Source: Emydura subglobosa (lineage: Eukaryota > Chordata > Testudines > Chelidae). Taken from it: a DNA stretch of 64,000 nt. The stretch is from the NCBI GenBank assembly GCA_007922225.1, contig ML679961.1:11109762-11173761 (forward strand), written 5' to 3'. Below the pieces are notes generated by a model, which was not told where the DNA came from, searched no databases, and saw only the letters and a list, made by a program, of their open reading frames with translations. Below are positions 12,620 to 23,054 of this stretch, one piece after another. Numbering within the stretch: position 1 is the first letter of the stretch; every line of letters begins with the position of its first letter. The position numbers and the translations under genes were made by a program.

Positions 12620-14290
12620 GAGTCAATCTTACAAGAATGCAATTGGTCGATTCTTTTCACTCATTCCTCAGAAGCAATTTCAAACCTTCCCACTTTTTCT
12701 GGGGATCATTCTGTTCAAGGGACTGAATGACATTACTAACTATTGTCTGAGATCCATGTAAGCCTGGATCACTCTCCCCCACACAAGGCTACATTTTACC
12801 CCATCCACCTGACCGGAATACCTCCATCATCTCCTCTCTTCAGAGTCTCCACACTTCATCTCCTCACTTCAGAGCTCCCCACATTCTGCCATGTAAATAA
12901 ACACTCCCACTGAGACATGCCCATCTCTAGACCAAGCCACAGGATTCTTGTGCTGAGTTTCAGTGACTTTTGAGAAGCTTTTCCTCCCACATCCATGTGA
13001 TTTCCCTTCCCTAGACATGGACTCTCTGTTGCAAGTGCTGTTGGTTATGGACAGGAGATAAGATTCATAGAGAGAAGCAATGAATCAGAAAGCTGTATTC
13101 TATCATGTACGGCTCACCCTTTACACCTCTGAATGACTTTTGTTTTCACTTGGTAAAAAGCAGTTTTTCAAAGGAGAGCATGGAATTAGGGTAATTGTCC
13201 ACACGCAAATCCATTCTTACATGACTACTTTATGTACCGGTAGCTACTGGCAAGCAAAGCATAATCTCTAATTTACTGTGTACAAAATCCTTACTTGACT
13301 TCAGCAGAAGAGAGCAGAGTAACACCAGGGATGAATTTGGCCCATGACCTTACATTAGATCGATGGCTGAGAACGAGTCTATATTTTGCACAGAATTTGG
13401 TGATTTAATTGAACATTTATGATAATAGATATCGGGGCACATCTCTCAAACAGCAGAAGTGCTGCAGGACTGCTTTTCTTGAACTAAGGCACTGTCCTCC
13501 ACCTCAAAAAGCTCATAACCTAATTTTAAGACACTACATATACCCATAAGTGGGTTTAACAAATACACAGGAGAATAGGAAGTGAGGTCATGGGATTCAT
13601 AAAGCTAACAAGGACATAACAGTGCTCTGCTTTGATTATCCAAGTAAGCAGATGGTTAATGTATGATCCTATGATTCTATGATTAAACTGGTCGAGCGGT
13701 TTCTTTGGGGTTTCCTTTCATATTCTGCCATTCATGATGTTCCAAGAACTGCAGTAAATCCAAAACTTGGTGCTCAATTCAGTCTTGTCCCTTACTCACA
13801 TGAGTATGTAGTGAATTGGGTGACTCATGTGAGAAACAGTGGCAGGATGTTTACACCAGGGGTTTAAATCTAAAGAGCTTGTAGGTTATATCTAAGAGAC
13901 TGTACCTTGCTACAACAATAGGTGGGAAGAAGTCCCCCTCTATAACCCCAATGTCCGCACATAGAATATGCCCACAAGTGGGAAGCCCAAGGAGGAATCA
14001 CACCCAAAGGCAATAGAAAGAGTCTGTGTTACTGTGCAAATGGGTATTGATCCATTTGGTGTCACGGTACTCCTTTTCCAGCTTCGAAACCCACTGAAGC
14101 ACTAAACATAAAAATGTCTTTGTGACACATCTGCAGGTCCAGTTCTGTACAGTATGTTCCAGGGTCCTTGCCAGCTTCCCCTAGTCCAGGCAGACTTTGA
14201 ATAATACAAGTGTTATGTGAAAAATGGAGCAGAATTTCCATACCAGTGAGATACTTAGCCTTCCAGAATTGGTTTTGTGGCTCAGCGGGA
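12620..14290. other. Intronic stretch with no recognised feature
   Basis: Unique-looking sequence. A bare 'cctatgattctatgatt' at about 13667-13684 is the tail motif of CR1 elements, but the diagnostic body upstream of it is missing. Confidence 0.35.
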
Positions 14291-14295
14291 TGGGT

Positions 14296-14449
14296 TGACT
14301 CTCCATCCTTAGAGGTTTTTAAAGCATGCCTTGATAAAGCCCTGGCTGGGATGATTTAGTTGGGGTTGGTCCTGCTTTGAGCAGGGGATTGGACTAGATG
14401 ACCTCCTGAGGTCCTTTCCAACCCTAATCTTCTATGATTCTTCTATGAC
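14296..14449 (+). mobile_element. CR1 LINE 3' end fragment
   Basis: It contains the CR1 3' hallmark: 'agaggtttttaaagcatg', 'gccctggctgggatgattta', 'ggactagatgacctcctgag' and the tail 'cttctatgattcttctatga'. It is severely 5' truncated, with no usable coding sequence. Confidence 0.93.
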
Positions 14450-14479
14450 TCAATTCCCCTAGCATCCTTGAGAGTATCT

Positions 14480-16550
14480 GCTACAGGAAACATATTGGGT
14501 CAGCCTAGAATCAGCTATTATTTGCTAAAGAATCCTGGTTACGGAGCTGGCTGCACCCTTCTTTGGTCGGTCTGAGTGCACCTGCCTTAGCCCTCAGGCC
14601 TCGTGCCCCTCCTGGGATCAAGCTCTGTGATTCTCCCACCAGAACCCAGGCTACAATAAGCTGAGGATCAATCATGCTTACCCAGTGGGTCCGACTGGAT
14701 TTGTCACTTGCAAGCCTTTCCTTTGGGAGCTTTGACCGGCAGCATATACAGTGACCAGGCCCTTTTCCTTCTCTTAACAGTAGGAACAAAGCACAGCAAA
14801 AGAGTTTTAAAACAAAAGAAGGGTCTACACGCACACCTACTTTACTTCGAGGCTTGTCATCCCTTGACAGAGACTGTAGGCAAATCTCTCTTCATTGTCC
14901 CTCCCAACAACCGTCCATCCTCTCTCTGGAGAGTGTCACTTTTATCTCCCCAAACACTCTGTCTCAGGTTCCCAGGCATTTGGTTCTCCTGTGTCTACAA
15001 CCTGGGATCCTTTCCCTTGGCAAACTAGGCCGGTGAGCTCTGCAAGTGGTCGGACGCAAAACTTCAAAATGAATGGCCCCTACGGGGTGTCTTAAGTGTT
15101 GGCCAATCGGTGGCTCTCTGAAGCCATTACACTCTTTCCTGCCTTGAATCAACCTCATGTTCTCATACAGTTACCCCCCTTACAACAGACATAAATAGAG
15201 TATATAATATTCAGACATTTCACAGAGCACTCTCATGTGCTTCACAACTACAATATTGCAATAATCAAAAAAATAACTAAATATGCAGCAGGGACTATAT
15301 TACGCAACTGGTTCCAAACAAGTATTTTCTTGTGTGCTCTGTGGCAGGCTGGACCTAAATTGTGTAGAAAAGGAGCCTGGATTGTGCTGCACTCAGTTGG
15401 AACGGACTGGAAAGAAACTGTGGCAGCATCATTACATTTAAAAATTATAGTTTTTCATTAATTTAATATAAAAATTAATAATGCATGGGTACAGTCCCTT
15501 GTTTTACTTATTCTATATTGAAATCCATTTAATTGACACTGTCCCCACATCTTCAGTTTTCAATATGCTGCAGACTTTCGCATCACTAAAGAATTGTCTT
15601 TGTGTTGACAAAGTCCATTTGCATCAGAAACAGAAACAGCTGGTGGGTTTTGACACATGGGGCGGTGTAGAAAGCAGTTTTGGATTGAGGGATAAGCACA
15701 TTATTTGGATATTTCTGCTAAAGTGATCAGCAGTGAAATGTCATTGAAATTTTAATCTTTCGCTGTCAGAGTTAGCACCTATTGAGATGAAGCAGCAGCT
15801 CATACATCACTTAACTCTTGTTTCAGGCTGTCTGCAGACTCAAGAAGACATCACTGCAATGGTTACACTCCAGTTTACACTTTCAGGGTTATTTTCACAA
15901 CCAGGAAGGCTAGAAACACTTTTTTAAATGAAAGTTAAGATTCTGATGCAAAATTCTGCAGCAACGGAGAGAGGAACAAATGAATTCTGTGGCCAGGGAT
16001 CTATGGACTATACATGGCCCTGCAAAAAAAACAACAACAACAACTCTGAGTTGTAATGCTCCTAGGGAAAGCGAGGATAGTGTATTCTGTCCATTTTAAA
16101 GCAACAAAACATCATTAGAAAGCCATGTGAGCTATGGCTTTAAGATTTTATTTTCAAAAAGTATGTGGCTTGTTTACTATTCCTGTTAGCACAGTTGGAG
16201 GAAAGGGGGACAATTATCTGACACACAAAAAAGCCCCATCTATTCTCTTCTCCTCTCACTGGCCACTCTCACTCAGTATTTCTATTATACACACCTAACA
16301 TATCCTTGATAAAGGGCATAGGCAGTAAAAACTAGGGCATTTCTAGTAGTAAAACCTGGTAAAATACAGCTGCCTTAGTGAGGGCTCTGAGCTACAAGGT
16401 TTGGAATTGAGCCCAAACTTCCAAAAGACTCAGAGAGTTCAGATATGGGGTTTCATTATGGGGACAGGAGCCATCTGCATCATTCAGAGAGGTGACTGAA
16501 CGTTAAGGCTGTAGGGGATTCAGATCTGGGGTTCATCCTGTTATAGCAAT
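14480..16550. other. Intronic stretch, no confident feature
   Basis: The stretch 14480-15190 has a pyrimidine-rich look reminiscent of minus-strand LTR sequence, but I find no TATA box, polyadenylation signal or ends to prove it. The rest is A/T-rich unique-looking DNA with a short (aac)n run near 16028-16042. Confidence 0.3.
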
Positions 16551-16554
16551 TAGT

Positions 16555-16945
16555 CTGTTAGCCTGCAGAAGAGAAGAATGAGGGGGGGATTTGATAGCAG
16601 CCTTTAACTACCTGAAAGGGGGTTCCAGGGAGGATGGAGCTAGGCTGTTCTCAGTGGTGGCAGATGACAGAACAAGGAGCAATGGTCTCAAGTTGGAGGG
16701 GGGGGGAGGTCTAGGTTGGATATTAGGAAAAACTTTTTCACTAGAAGGATGGTGAAGCACTGGAATGGGTTACCTAGGAAGGTGGTGGAATCTCCATCCT
16801 CAGAGGTTTTTAAGGCATGAGCTTGACAAAGCCCTGGCTGGGATGATTTAGCTGAGGTTAGTCCTGCTCTGAGCAGGGGCTGGACTAGATGACCTCCTGA
16901 GGTTCCTTCCAACCCTAATCTTCTATGATTCTTCTATGATTCCAT
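16555..16945 (+). mobile_element. CR1 LINE 3' fragment with end of ORF2
   Basis: It begins in the last part of the reverse transcriptase reading frame (gcagaagagaagaatgagg, then tttaactacctgaaagg), passes through 'gatgacagaacaaggagc' and 'tggaatgggttacctagg', and ends in the CR1 tail 'cttctatgattcttctatga'. A g-run near 16697 adds a frame disruption. It is the same subfamily as the copies ending at 46176 and 49508. Confidence 0.93.
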
Positions 16946-17771
16946 GACAGGGACCAGAACAGGCCAAACCCTCCAATCAGTGACATTGGTATGAATCCAG
17001 AGTAACTCAGCCAAGTAACTCTGGACTTACGTTGGTGTATCTGAATGCGAGATATGCCCCATGAAGGTCAGATCTAGGTTCAGACTTTCCCCAAGTTTGG
17101 GTGTGTTCAGATTCAGCATTTTGATTCAGGCCCATGAGTTTGTTACAGTGACAAAAAGTCATAAGGAAGCGATTTCAAACAGGAACATCAGTAATTCTTG
17201 CAGAGTGCATAATGTTACAGAGGTTTGAGGTCTACATTATTTCTTCTATTCTTGTATACTCTTCTATATTTCTTCTATACTCTTGGTATATTTAACTAAG
17301 CCACAGCCTGTTGGTATATCTGAATATACCTCTTCTGAGACACCAAGAACTTTTAGGGGAAAAAATATGTTACAGTTACAGATATATTTCCCTTCGGAGT
17401 GATTCACTTTTTATTTGTGGTTTGCTTGGCTTGAGGAGTTTCACTTTTGAAGGGGAGGGAAAGGTTACATCATTTACTTTTCCTAAGGAAAAAACCAAAA
17501 AGATTTGCAGATTTTAATGAAAAACAAATGACTCAACGGTGGAGTGTGGCATTTCTCTGCTAGGCCATTTAACTATTATCCAGAGCTGTGTGAAAAGCAG
17601 ATCGTTTATTGTACTTTAATAGTGACATCCATCCACAATTCCCACCATATCCCATCATCAGCCACAAACAGCAATTCATTTGCAAGTCAAGAGACAGCCA
17701 CTTTATACACAATTAACAATGAAACCCCTACAATTTATACACATCTTCCTGTTTCAGTTATGAAATGAAGG

Positions 17772-17998
17772 AGGAGGCAGCATAGTCTGATTTGAAAGCA
17801 GACGACAAGGGGAGAGAGATCCTACGTTCTATTGCTGATTCTGCAACTAGCTTGCTCTGTGATCTTGGTCAAATTAGTTTACCTCTCTGCACCTAAATTT
17901 CCACTTCTGTAAAACGGGGATAATATTATGCACCTACCTGTATGAAGTGCTTTGAGGTCGTCTGATTATGGGTGTTAAATAAGTGAAAAGTACTCTGA
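17772..17998 (-). repeat. MIR-like SINE, minus strand
   Basis: The plus strand shows 'gaggaggcagcatagtctg', 'gctctgtgatcttggtc', 'acctctctgcacctaaat', 'ctgtaaaacggggataata' and 'gaagtgctttgagg', the reverse complement of the full MIR order. Confidence 0.75.
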
Positions 17999-18049
17999 GA
18001 ATTTTCAAAAGAACTCTGCAAAGTTGGTCACTGGATAGCCCAAAATCAA

Positions 18050-18870
18050 GGAAATACCTTTTTTGAGATGGGGTGACCAGAACTGCACACAATATTCAAG
18101 TTATGGGCAAATCATGGATTTATATAATGGCATTATGATATTTTCTGTGTTTTTATCTATCCCTTTTCTAATGGTTCCTAATATTCTGTTAGCTTTTTGA
18201 CTGCCATTGCACCCTGAGTGGATGTTTTCAGAGAACTATCCACAATTACTCCAAGATCTCTTTCTTGAGTGGTAACAGCTAATGTAGACCCCCATCATTT
18301 TATATGGGTAGTTGGGATTAAGTTTTCCAATGTGCATTACTTTGCATTTATCAACATTGAATTTCATCTGACATTTTGTTGCCCAGTCACCCAGTTTTGT
18401 GAGATTCCTTTGTAACTCTTCACTGGCAGCTTTGGATTTAACTATTTTGAGTAATCTTGTATCATCTGCAAACTTTGCCATGTCACTGTTAATCACCTTT
18501 TCCAGATCATTTATGAATATGTTGAACAGCAGGTGTCTCACTATGGATCCTTAGGGGACCCGCTGTTTACCTCACTCCACTGTGAAAACTGACCGTTTAT
18601 TTCTACCCTTTGTTTCCTATCTTTTAACTAGTTACTGATCCATGGGAGAACCTTCCTCTCTTATCCCATGACAGTTTACTTTGCTTATGAGCCTTTGGTG
18701 AGGAACCCTGTCAAAGACTTTCTAAAAGTCCAAGTCACTATATCCATTGGCTCACCCTTGTCCATGTGCTTGCTGACACCCTCAAAGAATTCTAGTAGAT
18801 TAGTCAACCATGACTCTTCCCAACATATCATATTAATCTATGTGTCTGATAATTCTGTCATTCCAATATA
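18050..18870 (-). mobile_element. CR1 LINE fragment, reverse transcriptase region, minus strand
   Basis: The minus-strand open frame 18236-18541 reads LLFNIFINDLEKVINSDMAK, then KFADDTRLLKI. This is the FADD catalytic box of the reverse transcriptase palm, followed by LGDWATKCQMKFNVDKCKV, where WQLKFN-type wording is usual in CR1. The copy lacks both ends and has frame breaks on both sides. It belongs to the same CR1 subfamily as the longer minus-strand copy at 51950-53803. Confidence 0.9.
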
Positions 18871-18942
18871 TTTTGTACCCTGGTATTATCATGTCCCATT
18901 AATTATCATTGTTCCACCAAGTTTCTGTCATGCCTATTACAT

Positions 18943-19090
18943 CAATTATTCCCATTTTACAGATGAAGAGCTGAGGCACAGAGAGGCTAAATGATTTGTC
19001 CAAGGTCACACGGAAGGTCTATGGCAGAGCACAGAATTGAACCTAGATTCTCCCAAATCCCAGGCTAGGGCCTAATCACTGCAGCATCCT
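18943..19090 (+). repeat. MIR/CORE-SINE
   Basis: Core words in order: 'cccattttacagatgaag', 'agctgaggcacagagagg', 'tttgtccaaggtcacac', 'ggcagagcacagaattg', 'aaatcccaggctagggcc'. It ends at the 3' 'taatcactgcagcatcc'. Confidence 0.88.
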
Positions 19091-19284
19091 CCGCATCCTC
19101 TATTGAAGTAAACTTTAAAAAACTCCCAGGCAGCCTTTAAAACACCAGCAATACAAGATGTAACATTTTTATGTACAGGGCCAAACTGGGAAAGAAAGGA
19201 GCTAGAGGTCTGGGCACAAAGCATGAATATATGCACCATGTTATTAATAATATTTAGCTTTTTATGCACCTACTTAATGCATTT

Positions 19285-19362
19285 AGAGCACTTTTAAAAC
19301 CTTATTTAATCCTCACAGACAGATAGGTAACTATTATTAGTCACACATTACAGATAGGGAGT
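19285..19362 (+). repeat. MIR 5' half, interrupted by a LINE
   Basis: The 5' half of a MIR ('ttatttaatcctcacagaca', 'aactattattagtcacac', 'attacagataggga') stops where LINE coding sequence starts. The matching 3' half is found at 20546-20645. Confidence 0.6.
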
Positions 19363-19363
19363 C

Positions 19364-20544
19364 AAGCAGGGCTATCCATTGGCCCCAACCCTCTTCAGTA
19401 CAATGTTCTCTGCCATGCTTACAGATGACTTTTGTGACTGTGACATGGGGATTGGCATCAGATACTGGACTGGTGACAAGCTTTTCAACCTGAGGAGACT
19501 ACAGGCACAGACAAAAGATCAGGACGTGACTTTGTGATCTTCCGTTTGCTGATGACTGTTCCCCGAATGCCAAATCTGAGTCCGACATGCAGCGGAGTAT
19601 GGACTATTTCTCTTCAGCTTGTGATAATTGTGGTCTCATGATCAACATCAAGAAGACAGAAGTGATGTACCCGCCTGCACCAGGGAAGCTTTATGCAGAG
19701 CCTACTATCACAGTGAATGGCCAGATCCTCCAGGCAGTGGACAAGTTCGCCTTCCTCAGCAGTACACTGTTGTGTGCAGTTCACATCGATGATGAAACTC
19801 ACACCTGAACTGCCAAAGCAAACACGGCCTTTGGCAGACTACGTGCAAATGTGTGGGAGTGCAGAGGCATTAGCCAATAAACAAAACGGAAGGTCTCCAA
19901 AGCCACCATGTTGCTTACTTTGATGTATGCATGCGAAACCCTGGATGGTATACAGATGCCATGTTATGAAGCTGAATCATTTTCACTGGGGAAACTGCTG
20001 AGGATAAGATAGAAAGACAAGGTTCCAGATACCGAGGTTCTCCTACGGGCAGGTATTCCAAGCAGCCGTACTCTGTTGATGGAATCACAGCTGAGATGGG
20101 CAGGCCAGGTCACCAGAATGTCAGCTGAGCGACTGGCAAAGATGATCTTTTATGGTGAACTAAAGGAGGGGAAACACTCTCAGGAAGGCCAGAAGAAATG
20201 TTTCAAAGAATCCCTCAAGTTAACCATGAGGCATTTCAACATTGACCCAGCATTTTGGGAAGATCTCGCTCAGGATCGGTCTATCTGGCAAAGTCTCCTC
20301 CATACTGGAGCCACGGTCTATGAGCAGAGAAGTACTGAGGCAGAGCAGAAGCACCAGCAGCGTAAATCTCATAACAGCAGCATGCCTGCTGTCAATCAAG
20401 AAACCCATAGTGGCATCTCTTGTTCAATGTGCCACAGACAATTCAAAGCTCAAATTGGCCTGATCAGCCACTCATACATTCACAGAAACCAAACGAATCA
20501 GTGATGTCATGGTCATCGTCGAACACGAAGAACAAACAACAACA
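19364..20544 (+). mobile_element. 5'-truncated non-LTR retrotransposon with C-terminal C2H2 finger
   Basis: Across broken frames the plus strand encodes the second half of a reverse transcriptase. It opens at QGYPLAPTLF (finger/palm), has the catalytic box PFADDC at about 19543-19558, then GLMINIKKTEVM and ITVNGQILQAVDKFAFL, and the thumb-side sequence QLRWAGQVTRMSAERLAK. The last part (open frame 20076-20504) ends in CSMCHRQF followed by HSYIHR, a single C2H2 zinc finger. At least three in-frame stops separate the pieces, so it is dead. The tail is a short (caa)n run. It is clearly different from the CR1 copies here. I do not assign a clade. Confidence 0.85.
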
Positions 20545-20545
20545 G

Positions 20546-20645
20546 ATGTTAAGTGACTTGTCTAGGCCACCTGATGTGTCAATAGCAAACTCTTGACTAG
20601 AATCCTGGTATCCCAACCCTTTACTATAACCACTGAATAATGCTA
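20546..20645 (+). repeat. MIR 3' half, continuation after LINE insertion
   Basis: 'gttaagtgacttgtctagg' and 'tagaatcctggtatcccaac' with 'actataaccactgaataatg' are the 3' half of a MIR in the same orientation as the 5' half ending at 19362. About 15 bases of the expected core are missing between the halves. Confidence 0.6.
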
Positions 20646-21242
20646 CTGCTCACGTGGATGTAGTTCCCAGACTACTGACTGCATGTTCAACTTATGAGTG
20701 CCACGGTGGTAACTCTGCCTACGAATGTGTGCATGCATCTGCAATTGGATAACTTATAAAAATCTGGTCCAGGGGCACGCTGGTCCTAAGTGCATGTTCC
20801 CTGTGCAAATATACGGAAATCTAAAGGGCGTGTTTCAGACGTGAACTCTGTGTGAGTGTGGAACTCTTCATCTTGTGCCTGATCCAAACCCCAATGGGAC
20901 TCTTTGCACTGACTTCATTGAGCTCTGGATCAGGTCCTTTATTGAAAATGTAACAGGAGAAGGAAGCGCTTGTAAGAAAACGAAACACTATTCAAGTCCA
21001 TGCTCCAACATTCTTAGCTCAGATTACATTTAGTTCATATTTGTACTTTTATCTAGTTATTTAAAGCCCCATTAGACGCTTGGAAAAATTATATTATCTT
21101 TCCCTTGTTAATTTTGTCCTTCTCCATTCAGCCAAATACATTCTTCCTCACTCTCACAGCCCAGAAATAACGTTTACGAGGTAATTCTTGCTATGGAGCT
21201 GGCAAATGGAGAATGAAATGTTGCATTTTTAAATATATTGGC

Positions 21243-21262
21243 TATATATATATATATATATT
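21243..21262. repeat. (TA)n simple repeat
   Basis: An uninterrupted ta dinucleotide run of 20 bases. Confidence 0.95.
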
Positions 21263-21429
21263 TTAATTTTCTCACTGATGGAGAATGACATATTTTAGAG
21301 TATTTAGAATTTCACCTTGACTCAACTCAGTGGAAAGTGGGAATTGGATTGGGCCATACAATTAATATAGGATTGACCTAATCTTGGATCTAGAACAATT
21401 AGACTGAATTGTGTGATTCTTACTCAGGA

Positions 21430-21507
21430 CTAGAGCTGTTTGGAAAATGGAATTTCCATTCCACAGGAAATTCCAATATTTTGATACTTGTTTTTGCCCC
21501 AAAACAG

Positions 21508-21545
<38 letters not shown>

Positions 21546-21790
21546 TATCAACAATTTTCACAGAACAAAAAGTTCAGAAAAATTTTCATCCGGAAACATT
21601 GAAACAAACTTTCAACATGCCCGATCAAAACATTTTGTTTAAAAATGTCAACATTCCAAAAGGTTGATTCAAAACAGAACATTACATTTTGAATTTTCCC
21701 CATAAAAAAAATTATCAAAACATTTTTCCCATTAAAAATTTTGATTTTTGACATAGCTCCATATTTAATTGTGAAAGTGTTTCCGTTGAA
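21430..21790. repeat. A/T-rich interspersed repeat of unknown class
   Basis: Wording such as 'ggaaaatggaatttccattcc', 'acattttgtttaaaaatg' and 'tcccattaaaaattttg' shows many short inverted a/t-rich motifs. It is split by the (CA)n run at 21508-21543. A similar sequence occurs at 26400-26662. Ends are not defined. Confidence 0.35.
21508..21543. repeat. (CA)n microsatellite
   Basis: A perfect ac dinucleotide run of about 36 bases. Confidence 0.97.
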
Positions 21791-22380
21791 AGATATGGAC
21801 CAGTTCTACTCAGGACCCAAATTTTTCCACCTTTGCCCCAATTATTCCCCATGCAAAAGAGAACATCTGTGTACAGCTCTCCTCCTGGGAGAGGGCCCTT
21901 CATGGGGTCAAGGATCTGTGGCTGAGAAGGAAGCTGGTTCAAAGAGACACACAGCCACCCTCTCAACCCCTCTGCCTACCCCATGAAGAATTCACACAGA
22001 AGTTAACACAGCCCCAGGCTGTGTTATCCTTTGTGTGGAGTCTCTTCCGCACCATGATCCTCTTAAAAGGCAATTTTCTGGGCAGCCATTGGCAAGGGAA
22101 GTCCAAGCAGCATGACGCCAAGGAAGCTGTGTGGGATGTGCAGGAGGCACAGGCCAATGTGGAGACACAGGATGTTTGGGGAATCTATGAAGTTAGTGGA
22201 ATCCTCTGCTAATTCCATGTTATGTGTGGAGGGACTAACTCTGCCCCCAGAAGAACATTCTTAGGACATTTTGGGCACGATCTAAACCCTGTGAAGTCAG
22301 TTTAAATGGACTTTGTGAAGAAACCTCAAAGACATTTCCTCCCGAGAGTTTCTGTGGGATGGAAGGAACTGCGCCACTCA

Positions 22381-22650
22381 GGGTCTGTCTATACAGCAAC
22401 TAGACACCCATGGCTGGCCTGTACCAGCTGACTTGGGCTGTGCAGCTGTTCAATTGCTGTGTAGACTTCCAGGCTCGGGCTAGGGCCTGGCTCTAGGACC
22501 CAGCAAGGTGGGAGGGTCCAAGAGCTCAGGCCTAACCCAAGCCCAAAAGTCTACACTGCAGTGAACCAGCCCCGCAACCCAAGCTCCACGAGCCTGAGTC
22601 ATCTGGCCCAGGCCAGTGGCAGGTTTTTCTTTGCTGTGTAGATGTACCCT
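22381..22650. mobile_element. hAT-like MITE
   Basis: It is 270 bp long with terminal inverted repeats (gggtctgtctatacagcaa on the left; the right end ttgctgtgtagatgtaccc is its imperfect inverse). The interior is GC rich with repeated 'tgtagactt' and 'agtctacactgcag' motifs and no coding capacity. It shares end wording with elements at 46523-46725 and 56509-56807. Confidence 0.7.
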
Positions 22651-23030
22651 CAGTTTACCTGCGTAAGAGCTTCAGAATCAGGTCCTTGTATTTCATCTCT
22701 CTCTAACACCTGTGTTTGGAATAATGAGAAAAGGGATATCTTTTGCCACAAACATGGCAGTACAAAGTGTGTCTGTCCCACTGAGCTTGACCAAATACTG
22801 ACTGAAGTAGATGGAAAGATTCTCATGAATTTCAGTGGGCTTTGGTTCAGGCCAAACATCTGGTGCTGTTGGGATAACTAAACACAAATCATTTCACCTA
22901 AAGTTGAAAACCGCCCATCAAAAGCAAATCTCTTATTATGAACCATCTTTGTAATAAAATGTACTGTGCATTGTCCCTGAAGCGTCATAGCTTTCTACAT
23001 TTTATTCCTAAAATAAAAGATTACAAGTCT

Positions 23031-23052
23031 ACACACACACACACACACACAA
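23031..23052. repeat. (CA)n microsatellite
   Basis: An ac dinucleotide run abutting the 5' limit of the long CR1 copy. Confidence 0.95.
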
Positions 23053-23054
23053 GA

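Noticed and set aside
13660..13690. CR1 tail motif 'cctatgattctatgatt'
   Set aside because: The diagnostic upstream 60 bases of a CR1 3' end are absent, so it may be coincidence.
14480..15190. Possible minus-strand LTR
   Set aside because: Pyrimidine-rich look only; no TATA box, polyadenylation signal or defined ends.
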